A stretch of DNA of 64,000 nucleotides from JALYXV01 sp963733505 (GCA_963733505.1 CAVTDW010000018.1:1-64000), one strand, 5' to 3'. Numbered from the stretch's first letter, positions 1-8,194 are shown. Notes: generated by a model not told the origin, from the sequence alone. Numbers and translations: made by a program.

Positions 1-1
1 C

Positions 2-324
2 GCCAAGATCCCATTCGACCAGATAGAGAGTTCCAGTCTTGACCCGCAATCTGGGTTGTACACCGTTGGGAAGTATCCGGCTGCGAGGTCAGCTGACAGC
101 GTCGATATCGGAAAACAAGTGATTACGACCGTAAGCACGCTTGTCGTATCGATCTCTGCGTTCTATTTCGGTGCACAGTCGGTCGAGATGGGGCGACGTC
201 CGGCATTGATTCAGCCCGGACCTACCGCCCCCGCGGCGCAGGCCCCACGCCCGCTGGTAGCGCGCCCGATCCCGCTGCCAAGAAGGACGAGGCAGCCGAC
301 GTCTCTGACCAACCGGCGGGCTAG
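2..324 (+). CDS. C-terminal part of a membrane protein, cut by the window edge and apparently frameshifted
   Basis: An open frame enters from the left edge (first codon at base 2) and encodes a polar stretch followed by a hydrophobic segment, VITTVSTLVVSISAFYFGA, which looks like one transmembrane helix. Just after it, near base 190, the natural continuation lies one base out of register: that frame gives a Pro/Ala/Asp-rich tail ending AKKDEAADVSDQPAG and a TAG at 322-324, whereas the original frame runs on as arginine-rich nonsense. I infer one indel and a normal end at 324. The family cannot be recognised from this fragment. Confidence 0.5.
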
Positions 325-444
325 CCATCACCGGATCGGGTTGTTTGGCAGCGGGCTCACAAGGGGCTCTGAGCAAAATCTGAGGTTGCGATGTCAAGGT
401 GCCAACGGGAACGAGAGTTGCTCGTTGCAAGAAGGGACAACCGC

Positions 445-831
445 ATGAAGAATCGCCTCGCAGCCATCGGGCTCGCTGTCGGTCTGGTGGGGGGTGGCGC
501 CGCCGGTTTGTATCTGGGCATCGCCGGCACCGCGGGCGCTCAGACATCGCCTACCACGCCGACGACAAGCGCCACGACGGCGCCCGGACAGACGCCCGCC
601 ACGCCCAAGTCGAACGAGGACGCGGCCCACGAAGCGGGCGAGTCGGCAGCGCAAGAAGCCGCCGAGAACTCAGGCCAAGCCCACGCCCACGGTGGCCATC
701 CCGGCGGCGGCTCCAACGAGGACCCAACCCACGAGAAGTCGGAGAGCGCCGCTCGTGAGGCCGAGGAGAACGCGCCGGCCGCGACACCAAATACGACTAC
801 CCCGGCGACAACGGCTCCGGCAGCCGGCTGA
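445..831 (+). CDS. Small secreted Glu/Ala-rich protein with a duplicated SNED..HE..ES motif
   Basis: The start at ATG 445 is preceded by AGAAGGGA and opens a clear signal peptide (MKNRLAAIGLAVGLVGGGAA, cleavage near AGAQT). The mature protein of about 95 residues has threonine/proline-rich tethers at both ends and two copies of an acidic motif, SNEDAAHEAGESAAQEA and SNEDPTHEKSESAAREA, separated by a His/Gly-rich stretch (GQAHAHGGHPGGG). The duplicated acidic motif and the histidines could bind metal or calcium, but that is a guess. I do not recognise a family. It stands alone, with the convergent HD-domain gene downstream. Confidence 0.7.
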   Translation: MKNRLAAIGLAVGLVGGGAAGLYLGIAGTAGAQTSPTTPTTSATTAPGQTPATPKSNEDAAHEAGESAAQEAAENSGQAHAHGGHPGGGSNEDPTHEKSESAAREAEENAPAATPNTTTPATTAPAAG

Positions 832-912
832 TCGCGCCACGGAATCGTCGGGCGGGGGGCCCGGTCGATCGGCACGACCGGGGCCGACGTTCACGCACCG
901 CGAAATCTGATC

Positions 913-1731
913 CTACGGCGCGATTCTCGCGGCGTCGAGAGCTACCCCCATCTTCCGCGCCACCCGGAGGGCCTCGTCAGCGGTCAAAGTTTTGCACCAC
1001 TCGCCACATGAATAGGGATCCTCGCCCATCCCCGTGATGGCATCGAGCATGTACGCATTCCCTACCTTCCACCGACCGGTTGTGGTCTCGGGATGGAGAT
1101 ATTCCGGCCAGGACCAACCACCTCCCTCCCGGCCGTCCTCGTCCCAGCGCCACTGGCGCATGAGACCGATCGTAGATTTGTCGTTCAGGAAATACCGGTA
1201 GTGACCGTCGGGATGGCTGGCGACGGTCTCCGACACCCTCTCGTATGCCGACAAGTCATCAAGAAGCCGGCGGGCCGCGCCGTACTTCTCGCGGAGCCGG
1301 GCCGCTTGCGCCTCCGACAGCACGGCAAGACGGGATTCGTCGGCGTTGTCATCAATATCGGCGCGCTTGACCCGACGGGCAATCGGGTTCGGGGCCAACC
1401 TCCGTATGAACGCTTCGTATGACTCCTCTGGCAACCGGGAGAGCAGCACCACGACCTCGACGACGTTGTCGGGGCACCCGCGAGAGATCAGGTCCTTGGC
1501 GAGCAGCGGTGTGTCTTCCAGGACGTCATGAAGGACCGCGGCGACGAGGGCCGCTTGCTCGTCGGGTCGGTTCACCCATTGGGGGTCGCCGATACGGGCC
1601 GCAAATCGCTCACTATCGGCCCGCAACCTCTCCATGACTCGAAGGGGATGTTCGATGTATGGCCGCCCAGCCTTATCGGTCGCGCCCGCATGGGCCGTTC
1701 GAGCCAACGAAATCGCCTCATCGAGGGTCAT
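913..1731 (-). CDS. HD-domain phosphohydrolase related to the (p)ppGpp hydrolase half of RelA/SpoT
   Basis: The N-terminal 130 residues carry the RelA/SpoT-type HD pattern: AHAGATDKAGRPYIEHPLRV, then LHDVLEDT. Such domains hydrolyse nucleotide phosphates with a bound metal; (p)ppGpp is the usual substrate of close relatives. No synthetase or TGS domain follows, and at 272 residues it is far shorter than Rel. The C-terminal half (about 150-272), with several tryptophans and a WPEYLHP segment, is not recognised. This suits a small alarmone hydrolase or an HD protein of another specificity. A possible 42-codon gene lies just upstream on the same strand. Confidence 0.75.
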   Translation of the reverse strand: MTLDEAISLARTAHAGATDKAGRPYIEHPLRVMERLRADSERFAARIGDPQWVNRPDEQAALVAAVLHDVLEDTPLLAKDLISRGCPDNVVEVVVLLSRLPEESYEAFIRRLAPNPIARRVKRADIDDNADESRLAVLSEAQAARLREKYGAARRLLDDLSAYERVSETVASHPDGHYRYFLNDKSTIGLMRQWRWDEDGREGGGWSWPEYLHPETTTGRWKVGNAYMLDAITGMGEDPYSCGEWCKTLTADEALRVARKMGVALDAARIAP

Positions 1732-1828
1732 CTCACGAGCACCTCGACCACGATCGAACCAGCCTCAGCCACAACGACGCCGGCATCGCAGCCGGTATGC
1801 AGCCTGGACCAAGCCGGAACGGCAGCTG

Positions 1829-1957
1829 TCACTGCTGACCACGCAGGCTCATGCCGGCCACGGGCCTCAGGTCTGGGTCGAGTAAGGCTGCAGCCTGGAC
1901 CAGGTAGTCGGAACGGAAGTGATTCGCCGGGCTCAGCTTCAGTGCGTCCTCGGACAT
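1829..1957 (-). CDS. Possible 42-residue protein upstream of the HD gene
   Basis: An ATG at 1957 is preceded on the minus strand by AAAGGGGG about 7 bases away, a reasonable ribosome-binding site. The frame reads MSEDALKLSPANHFRSDYLV and continues QAAALLDPDLRPVAG before ending at 1829. Composition is protein-like rather than the arginine-rich output of shadow frames. It sits 97 bases upstream of the HD-domain gene on the same strand and may share its transcript. No family is recognised and no homologue is claimed. Confidence 0.4.
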   Translation of the reverse strand: MSEDALKLSPANHFRSDYLVQAAALLDPDLRPVAGMSLRGQQ

Positions 1958-2537
1958 GTTCGGCCCCCTTTCACCGGCGACGATGCGCCCCATCCTGCCA
2001 CCGGAACACGCGTGCGTGGATCGACCGGCGCGACCGCACGAATTTGACCGTGACGGGGGCGTCGCGCCCGCCACCAGATCCCACCAGGACGGCTGGTGGA
2101 CCACCTTTCTCCCGCCCTTCGCCCTATCTCGAATGACAGCCCGAGCTGATGCCGGCGCCCACGATCGCCAGTGGGCCGTCACCGCCAGCGAACGCGATCT
2201 CCCGGCGGCGGCTCGCCATGGGGCCACAGTGACCGACATTTCCCTCTCCGAGGGAACGGCAACCGCCGCGCTGCGGGTGGCCGACAGCGCGCGAGGCTGT
2301 AGCGGGTTTCCTGGCGTGCTCCGCCATCGCCGGTCAAAGAGCAGACGGGGGAAAATGCCTCCCGCGCCACTTGTTGACCGTTTCGGGAGGAATTTTCCCC
2401 CTCCTTCGATTTGGCCACCGTTTGGTGCGAACAGGATTGGCAGTAAAGTGGCGAAGGCGGTCGCGTCCGTGATCGGCGTCGAGCGGTTGCTCCCAGTCCC
2501 CGGGCAACTTCGACGGACTCGCAGGACAGAGGGACTA
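1958..2537. other. 580-base gap without a convincing gene; holds one strong hairpin
   Basis: No frame here has a plausible start, ribosome-binding site and protein-like composition together. The only clear structure is the inverted repeat at 2347-2401, listed separately, which lies 136 bases before the next gene. The gap separates two divergent genes, so promoters for both should lie here, but I could not pick out convincing -35/-10 pairs. Confidence 0.6.
2347..2401. repeat. 18-bp near-perfect inverted repeat (hairpin or operator)
   Basis: The left arm 2347-2364 (GGGGGAAAATGCCTCCCG) and right arm 2384-2401 (CGGGAGGAATTTTCCCCC) are complementary at 17 of 18 positions, with a 19-base loop. No T-run follows, so a classical terminator is unlikely. 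It lies upstream of the secreted protein starting at 2538 and could be a leader hairpin or a binding site for a large dimeric regulator. Confidence 0.75.
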
Positions 2538-3233
2538 ATGAAACGTTATTTCGGTGCATCCAAGGGCATTGCCGTCACGATGACGGGCACATTCGTCGTC
2601 GCAGCCTTGCTCGCAATGACCATGCCGTCAGCGCTTGCCAGTTCTGTGGCCACTTCCGGTGACCAGCCGGCGACAGGGCACTGCGACCGAACCATGACGG
2701 GACGCAACCATGCCGTAATCAATGTCCCCGCTCCCCGCACCTATTGCCTGGTGAATCTCAACCAGATCGGCGCGGTCAATGTCGCACCGGGCGCCGGGCT
2801 CTCCGTGACGGGCGGCTCGATCATCAACGGAGCGATCACGCTGGTCGCGGCCAAGGCATTTACGTTCTGCGCCAGTTCCACGAAGCAGGGTGCCATCAAA
2901 TCCTCGAGAGGCACCGGATTCATCCTCATCGGCAACGGCGGCGACGGCATGGGGGCAACACCGTGCGGCGCCAACCACATCGACGGCGCTGTGACGTTGG
3001 CCAGCAACAGCGGCGGCGTAGAGCTGGGTGGCAACTCGATCGTCGGCGGGCTGACCGTCAGCGGGAACGTCGCCCCCAATCTCGGCATCCCGAAAGAGGA
3101 CAGCGCGACCGAGATTGAGGCCAATGTGGTCACCGGATTGACGACCTGCGCGACCAACAATCCCGCTCCCGTGAACGATGGTCGAAAGAACACCTTCACC
3201 GGCGGCGTGAAGGGCCAGTGCATCGGCCTTTAG
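2538..3233 (+). CDS. Secreted beta-repeat protein of unknown function
   Basis: ATG 2538 follows CAGAGGG and opens a signal peptide with a long hydrophobic core (GTFVVAALLAMTMPSALA, cleavage near residue 35). The mature 195 residues contain repeated short Gly/Asn-turn plus beta-strand units (GLSVTGGSIINGAITLVAA, IDGAVTLASN, VELGGNSIVGGLTVSGNV) that resemble a right-handed beta-helix or bactofilin-like stack, with about six cysteines that could form disulfides outside the cell. No catalytic motif is visible. A surface or matrix role is inference. It is a single gene with a strong hairpin in its upstream region. Confidence 0.7.
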   Translation: MKRYFGASKGIAVTMTGTFVVAALLAMTMPSALASSVATSGDQPATGHCDRTMTGRNHAVINVPAPRTYCLVNLNQIGAVNVAPGAGLSVTGGSIINGAITLVAAKAFTFCASSTKQGAIKSSRGTGFILIGNGGDGMGATPCGANHIDGAVTLASNSGGVELGGNSIVGGLTVSGNVAPNLGIPKEDSATEIEANVVTGLTTCATNNPAPVNDGRKNTFTGGVKGQCIGL

Positions 3234-3869
3234 GCCGTTTGGGAGTTGGCGACGGTGCCATGTGGGCACGTCCCGGGTCCTGAGTCCCAGGCGGGTGCCT
3301 AGTTCGTTGTGACTACTCCGGATAGTCAATTCGAGTCATGGACGGCGACGGCGCCACCCAGCAGAATCGGGCCCGACAAGTGTTCAGCGTTGAGCCACCC
3401 AGGAGGATGAGCGATGGCGCCACAATCGCATCGTCGACGCACAGGGCGTCGAACCAACGGACTGAGCCGCCGGTGAGCGATGCGAGTGACAGGGCTGAGT
3501 CGCCGAAGGGATCGTGCTTCCTCGTCGAGTGGCAGCTGTCTGATGGCGATCCGCCCGTGAGCGTGGGCAACGAGACCAACAACTCAGCCGGATCTCCTGG
3601 GATGTCGCGGCGGGACCAACCGGTCCCGCGGCGGCCTAGGTCTGTGGTGGCGAAGGCGTGGTCGCCAGCGGCCGAACTCTCTGGATGGTTGTGGTAAGGG
3701 TGCGGTGGGCATTCGGTTTCGGCTCTGGCGCGTCTCTGGGGTGAGTTCAGCGCTTTGGGCCCGGTTGTTGTCGTAGGACCGCAATAAGTGGGCCCAAAGC
3801 GATGAAGTGCACCCAAAACATCGGTTGGGCCCACGGTTGGTGGTCCGCCACCGGCGCCAGGCGACCGGG
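3234..3869. other. 636-base gap without a supported gene
   Basis: Open frames exist but read like random high-GC sequence and have no ribosome-binding sites. The notable structure is a perfect 12-bp inverted repeat at 3751-3801; a further TTGGGCCCA occurs near 3823. The region lies between two convergent genes, so a terminator function is plausible. Confidence 0.5.
3751..3801. repeat. Perfect 12-bp inverted repeat around a GGGCCC core
   Basis: CGCTTTGGGCCC at 3751-3762 is matched exactly by GGGCCCAAAGCG at 3790-3801, with a 27-base loop. It lies between convergent genes (stops at 3233 and 3870). It could act as a bidirectional terminator without a T-tract or as a protein-binding site. Confidence 0.6.
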
Positions 3870-4520
3870 TCAGGTGTTGCGCCCCCGACCGGTGGAACCG
3901 GGCACCACAGGATGGACTTCCAGGTCGCAGAGGCTTTTGGCGGGAAGTCGGACCGAATGGGTTTCATTGGGCGGGGTGACCAGCAACGTCGTGTAGATCG
4001 GGCAAGCGGACTGGCTGGGCGTCGGCGCGAGGAGCCCTTCGATGGACGCCGAGGCCGTCGCCCCGGTGGCCAGCGACACGATCGGCTCGGGCCCGAGCAG
4101 TCCGACGCCGGCCAGGTAGCCGTTGGTGGTCCGCCGAGCGCTCACGACGTGAGTGCCGCCGGCAGTCAGCCCGTCGGCGCCGGGGTATCCATGCATAACG
4201 CAGGGCGGGCCGAGGTCCCGGAAGACGACGACGGTCCCCCCATGTCCGGCTCCGCTGGAGAGTTCCGTCGTCGTGATCGCAAGCTGGGCGGTGGTGCAAT
4301 GGCCCGACACGGGCGTCGTCGTGGCTGCTGCCACTGGCGCAGCGCTGGTGGTCGGCGGTGACGAGGTCGTTGCGGGCGAGGTGGTGGCGGGCGCGGTCGT
4401 GGCGGGCGAGGTGGTGGCGTCGTTGCTCGCGCCTGCCTTTGTCGGGGTTGCGTGGCATGCCGCCAGGCAGACCGCGAGTGCCACGCTCGCTGCCATCGTC
4501 CACAGTCGTGTGATCTTCAA
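3870..4520 (-). CDS. DUF4232-type lipoprotein
   Basis: TTG at 4520, preceded by AAGGGAG, gives LKITRLWTMAASVALAVCLAAC, a lipoprotein signal with lipobox LAAC. An ATG at 4496 is an alternative but would shorten the n-region. A Thr/Ser/Pro tether of about 40 residues leads to a beta-sandwich domain with the DUF4232 pattern: CTTAQLAITTTELSSGAGHG, VVVFRDLGPPCVMHGYPG. Two cysteines in that pattern probably form a disulfide. The protein should sit on the outer face of the membrane. The family's function is unknown. Confidence 0.75.
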   Translation of the reverse strand: MKITRLWTMAASVALAVCLAACHATPTKAGASNDATTSPATTAPATTSPATTSSPPTTSAAPVAAATTTPVSGHCTTAQLAITTTELSSGAGHGGTVVVFRDLGPPCVMHGYPGADGLTAGGTHVVSARRTTNGYLAGVGLLGPEPIVSLATGATASASIEGLLAPTPSQSACPIYTTLLVTPPNETHSVRLPAKSLCDLEVHPVVPGSTGRGRNT

Positions 4521-4680
4521 AGGTCTCCCTTGGCTGACGAGGAAGTGATTGCGATCTGGGCCACGTTTGAGGGCTTGGTCGGCAATGCCGTCGTCGTCGC
4601 CGACACGGTATCTTGGCCCGACCCGAGACCATGGCAGGGCTCCTTGTCGCTTCTCGACGCGCAACTGGAGGGATGAGTTC

Positions 4681-5271
4681 GTGGTCGACGAGGGTGGCGA
4701 CGCGCCGTGCTGGGCCGAGAACGTCTGCGAGTCCTGCGGCGCCCTGGTCGACACGCGGGGCCACGCCTGCCCCCGCGTTCGCCCGATCAGGCGCACCATC
4801 GTGGGGTTTCGTCAAGACCCTCTCGGTGACTGGGTCGCGGAGCTGTCGTGCCTGCACAGCCAGCACCAAAGGCACCGGCCGCCCTTCCAAATGCGCCCGT
4901 GGGTGCTGTCAGCCGAAGGAAGAGAGGCGCACCTCGGTACCGGCATCGACTGCCCGCTGTGCGCCCGCGCTGAGCTCCCAAACGACCTGGTCGTGGCCCG
5001 CACCGCCGGGCCATTCGACGCAGCCGGCGTGCCCGCGGGCCTACTTGCCAACCATGTCGTGGCGGAAGGCAGGTGGGGCTGCCTTCATGTGGTCGAGGGA
5101 ACCGTGACATTCTCCATGTACACCGACCCGCCCACCGTCGTGCGCCTCGGCGCCGGCGACCGTCAGCCCATCCCGCCGGGAATCCCTCACGCCCTCACCA
5201 TCGACGGCCCGGTCCGCCTCAGCGTCGACTTCTTGAAGGCCGCGCGACACGGCTTCGAGCAGTGCCCCTAA
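4681..5271 (+). CDS. Fusion of a zinc-ribbon/DUF3565 domain with a DUF1971 cupin
   Basis: GTG 4681 has GGAGGG 8 bases upstream; a nearer ATG at 4673 is in a nonsense frame. Residues 1-35 hold a C-x2-C...C ribbon (CESCGALVDTRGHACP). Residues about 38-100 match DUF3565: IVGFRQDPLGDWVAELSC, then HRPPFQMRPWV, ending in DCPLC. Residues about 103-192 match DUF1971, a small cupin-like fold found in tellurite-resistance-type proteins: LLANHVVAEGRWGCLHVVEG, PPGIPHALTIDGPVRLSVDF. A stress-related or ligand-binding role is inferred only from DUF1971 relatives. The two domains are more often separate proteins, as far as I recall. Confidence 0.75.
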   Translation: MVDEGGDAPCWAENVCESCGALVDTRGHACPRVRPIRRTIVGFRQDPLGDWVAELSCLHSQHQRHRPPFQMRPWVLSAEGREAHLGTGIDCPLCARAELPNDLVVARTAGPFDAAGVPAGLLANHVVAEGRWGCLHVVEGTVTFSMYTDPPTVVRLGAGDRQPIPPGIPHALTIDGPVRLSVDFLKAARHGFEQCP

Positions 5272-5432
5272 CGACGTTTGGCCGTGAGGGAGGACCGCCC
5301 ACCGACGTCCGCCGACGTACCGAAGGTTCGGAGCCCAAAAGCGGTTAGCGGAACCGCGGTTCACTCATTCGAGTCACGCTCTCCTGTTTAGTCGTCGGCG
5401 AAGGCACTTTCGAAAGGTTCGGTTTCCCACCG

Positions 5433-6164
5433 TTACGATCTCGCCCGCGGCGTGTTCTCCGCGGATGGGTCGACGCCGAGACGCACACAGCACCATCCCG
5501 GCGTGGGTTGCAGCCGGGCGACCATGCCCGCATCGGTCAGCGAGGCCGCCATGCCGGCCAGGAGGGCCAGGTTCATGCCACATATCAGTTCGGTGTGATC
5601 GGCCGCCAGGCGATGGAAGGGGCAGTTGGCCAGCACGACATCGCCGTCTGAGATTCGCGGCTCGTAGCCTTCTTCGGTCAGGACCTGGACGGCTGCGCCC
5701 ACCAGAGCGCCCCGACGGGGTCGGCTCCCGGTTCGACGCCGGGCGGCGCGGCCGAGTTCGGCTCCACGATCGCGGGCGACGCGTGCGAGCGCCGGGCCCA
5801 CCGGAGTGGCAGTGTCGGTCGCTTGGCGGACCGCGGTGGCCAACAGGTCGGCCGCCTGGTCGTAATGCCGAGGCGGCAAGCTCAGAGCGATGTCATGGGC
5901 GGCGCGTCGGTACAGCTTGGAGGGCCGGCCCGCCCCAGGCCCTTGGCGCCCCCCGAGACGGCGGAACTCGACGTCAAGCAGGCCGCAGTCGGCCAGTCGA
6001 TCAAGGTGGGTCGCCGCCACAGGCCGGGCCACGCCGACCGCCGCCGCCGCGTCATCCCGACTCACGGCCTGATCTTGGGCGGCCACAAAACGGTACAGCG
6101 CCCGCCGCAGAGGGTCGTTCAGGGCTGCGATCCCGGACACGGAGTTGTCGATGTCGTCGCTCAT
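5433..6164 (-). CDS. Fe-S-type winged-helix transcriptional regulator (SufR-like)
   Basis: The N-terminal 75 residues form a winged helix of the ArsR/MarR kind (ALNDPLRRALYRFVA, AVGVARPVAATHLDRLADCG, then the wing GPGAGRPSKLY). The C-terminal third carries the cysteine pattern of SufR-like regulators: NCPFHRLAADHTELICGMN and GWCCVRL. In that family the cysteines hold an iron-sulfur cluster that controls DNA binding. It is divergent from folE, with only 85 bases between the two starts, so control of folE and of itself is likely. The regulated pathway could instead lie elsewhere. Confidence 0.8.
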   Translation of the reverse strand: MSDDIDNSVSGIAALNDPLRRALYRFVAAQDQAVSRDDAAAAVGVARPVAATHLDRLADCGLLDVEFRRLGGRQGPGAGRPSKLYRRAAHDIALSLPPRHYDQAADLLATAVRQATDTATPVGPALARVARDRGAELGRAARRRTGSRPRRGALVGAAVQVLTEEGYEPRISDGDVVLANCPFHRLAADHTELICGMNLALLAGMAASLTDAGMVARLQPTPGWCCVRLGVDPSAENTPRARS

Positions 6165-6249
6165 CGTCCTCCTACCAGCCTACCTTGTAAAGAACCGCCC
6201 GTCATGTTTTAGAGTGGATGGGCAAGTCCGGCGTTGGAGGAGGATGCGA

Positions 6250-6864
6250 ATGACCATGGTGGCTGAACTACACGACGGTGGCCCGGCGCTGCACGTGGTG
6301 CGTGGTGAGGCGACCGTCGATCGAAACGCGGCCGAGGCCGCCGTCTCGGACTTGCTGGTCGCCCTGGGACAGGACCCGTCGTCCCCGCACCTGGCGGGAA
6401 CCCCGGCCCGAGTGGTGGCCGCCTTTGAGGAACTGCTCTCCGCCGCGCCGTTCCAGCCCACCACTTTCGCCAACGACGAAGGCTACGACCAGTTGATCGT
6501 GGCACGCGATATCCCGTTCCGATCGCTGTGCCAGCATCACCTCCTTCCCTTTCGTGGTATCGCCCACGTCGGTTACCTGCCCGGGGCCCGAATCGTCGGG
6601 CTATCCAAGCTGGCCCGGGTGGTCGAGCACTTCGCCGCTCGACTTCAGGTCCAGGAGCGTCTCACCGTCCAGATCGGCGATTGGCTGAGCAGCCAGTTGG
6701 AACCGAAGGGAGTCGGGGTGGTCCTCGAAGCCGAGCATCTGTGCATGACGGTGCGCGGCGTGATGGCCTCTGGAAGCCATACCGTGACGTCCTCTCTGCA
6801 TGGCCTGGTCCGCGACGACGCCCGCTGCCGCGCCGAGTTTTTGTCCCTGGCGCATTGCAACTGA
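6250..6864 (+). CDS. folE: GTP cyclohydrolase I (FolE)
   Basis: The enzyme converts GTP to 7,8-dihydroneopterin triphosphate, the first step of folate and pterin synthesis. The family signature is clear: GTPARVVAAFEELLS, the zinc-site segment RSLCQHHLLPFRG (Cys94 and adjacent histidines), VGLSKLARVVEHFA, RLTVQIG, and the second zinc cysteine in EHLCMTVRGV. Of three in-frame ATGs (6244, 6250, 6256), 6250 is best placed: GGAGGA ends 8 bases before it. The length of 204 residues is normal. It is a single gene divergent from an Fe-S-type repressor, which suggests redox or iron control of pterin synthesis, an unusual arrangement. Confidence 0.92.
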   Translation: MTMVAELHDGGPALHVVRGEATVDRNAAEAAVSDLLVALGQDPSSPHLAGTPARVVAAFEELLSAAPFQPTTFANDEGYDQLIVARDIPFRSLCQHHLLPFRGIAHVGYLPGARIVGLSKLARVVEHFAARLQVQERLTVQIGDWLSSQLEPKGVGVVLEAEHLCMTVRGVMASGSHTVTSSLHGLVRDDARCRAEFLSLAHCN

Positions 6865-7170
6865 TCTCGCGCGGCGGCGAAGTGGCGACCGGCGCCGGAT
6901 CTCGCGCTGCGGTGACGCACCGGGACTTCGGCGACTTTGGTGGGGCCGCGCGCAACATGGATCGGGACGATGCCTCGACGCCGACGTTTCCCACCCTCGG
7001 CTGCCGATTTCGTCGTCGGGCCTCCTCGGGCCGCTGCTGATCGACCCGGTGTCGTCCTGGCCAAGGCCCGCGGCGGCGAGCGGCGGCGACCGACGGTCCC
7101 GTGACTTTGTCCGATGCGGGTAGGCTGGGTCTTGTGAAAACCTTCACAATCATCTGCCGAGGAGCCGGCC
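6865..7170. other. 306-base gap between folE and a small gene; contains a CRP-type palindrome
   Basis: No gene is supported here. The last 40 bases hold the operator at 7132-7149. The rest is GC-rich and shows no repeat or hairpin that I could identify. Confidence 0.5.
7132..7149. promoter_or_regulatory. Perfect CRP-family operator
   Basis: TTGTGAA-AACC-TTCACAA is a perfect palindrome, and its core TGTGA-N6-TCACA equals the consensus of CRP-type cAMP receptor proteins, including those of actinobacteria. It ends 21 bases before the GTG of the 63-residue gene at 7171. That position overlaps the likely transcript start, so repression or autoregulatory blocking is as plausible as activation. Confidence 0.7.
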
Positions 7171-7362
7171 GTGTCCCCTCGTGAGGAACGTCCGGCGGTA
7201 GGACAGCCGGCCGAGACAACATCAGACGCCCTCCGTGTACTGCACGAGGCATACACCTACAAAGTGAATGCGGCGCTCGCCGACCGGTCGACAAGCGTTG
7301 TCTGCGAGCTGTCCGACGCCTATCTGGCCGACTCGATGGCCCTGATGGTGGCGCGAGAGTAG
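7171..7362 (+). CDS. 63-residue protein of unknown function behind a CRP-type site
   Basis: GTG 7171 is preceded by GAGGAG with 6-8 base spacing. The product starts MSPREERPAVGQPAETTSDA and continues with an amphipathic helical segment (LRVLHEAYTYKVNAALADR, SVVCELSDAYLADSMALMVA). It has one cysteine, no membrane segment and no signal peptide. Composition is protein-like and the operator upstream supports a real, regulated gene. I do not recognise the family. The next gene is convergent. Confidence 0.6.
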   Translation: MSPREERPAVGQPAETTSDALRVLHEAYTYKVNAALADRSTSVVCELSDAYLADSMALMVARE

Positions 7363-7497
7363 GGCCAGACCGACCCGTCGGCACCCCCGGCGCGGCGGCC
7401 CGGACCCCGGTGGACTGCTCGCTCAGGCCGAGGTAGGTCGCGCTTCCTGCACCAGCCAGCCGTTGTCATCGGGATACCTGAACGACACAACCTCGGA

Positions 7498-8112
7498 TCA
7501 GAGGCGCGATGCCGCGATCTTGCCGATCTTCGCAAGCGTGTCGACCGTCAGGTCCTTCGACATGCCGGACAACTCGAGGCCGACGCCGCCGTTCATGCTG
7601 ATCAGGGTGTCGCCCTTTAAGACATAGAGCGTCGCGGGCAGGAAACCGGGGCCGTCGTAGTACGCCAGGTCGCCGATACCGGCGACCAGCTGAGCGGACG
7701 AGTCCCTCGCCGCGGCTTCCGCCTTACCGCCCGTGCCCTTGACCAGATCGATCCCAAAAGAGCCCTTGAGGGCCTGGACTCCCGCCGCCGAGTAATAGGA
7801 GCAGCCGTCGAGGTCGGTCGGGGCATTGGTCTCGGTGATCTTCTGACCGAGGATTCCGCTCAACTCGTCCTTCGTCACCAGGTCACAGATATGGCGCTTC
7901 CCATCCGGCACCGTAGACGTCGCGGGCGGCGTAGTTGTGGCCGACGACGCCGTGGTCGGCTCGATCAGGGCAGTCGAGGACGTTTGCGCGGGCCTCGATG
8001 TCGTGGTCGCGGATCCACTGGCCACCTTGCTGGCTCCGCATCCACCCAATCCACCTGCGAACACAACTACCGAAACACAGGCCGCCACAAGGGTCATCAT
8101 GAGTCGCTTCAT
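7498..8112 (-). CDS. DUF3558-like lipoprotein
   Basis: The start ATG 8112 opens a lipoprotein signal (MKRLMMTLVAACVSVVVFAG, lipobox GGCG). A Ser/Thr/Pro tether follows, then a domain beginning ICDLVTKDELSGILGQKI and DLDGCSYYSA. That Cys...VTxxELxxxLG...C pattern is typical of DUF3558-like actinobacterial lipoproteins. It should be anchored on the outer membrane face. The function of the family is unknown. The adjacent ABC transporter genes are on the same strand but downstream of it, 82 bases away, so a shared transcript cannot be assumed. Confidence 0.7.
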   Translation of the reverse strand: MKRLMMTLVAACVSVVVFAGGLGGCGASKVASGSATTTSRPAQTSSTALIEPTTASSATTTPPATSTVPDGKRHICDLVTKDELSGILGQKITETNAPTDLDGCSYYSAAGVQALKGSFGIDLVKGTGGKAEAAARDSSAQLVAGIGDLAYYDGPGFLPATLYVLKGDTLISMNGGVGLELSGMSKDLTVDTLAKIGKIAASRL

Positions 8113-8194
8113 CGATTTCTCCGCCTAGAGGGATCGTTTGCGGCGGCCAGAATACCGGCTCCACCCGGCCCGCGGACCGATGAAAGGCCGCGTC

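Noticed and set aside
913..1731. Full RelA/SpoT bifunctional enzyme
   Set aside because: Only the HD hydrolase part is present. There is no synthetase, TGS or ACT domain, and the length is 272 residues.
3338..3697. 119-codon ORF in the 3.2-3.9 kb gap
   Set aside because: It has no ribosome-binding site and random-like composition, and overlaps equally long frames on the other strand.
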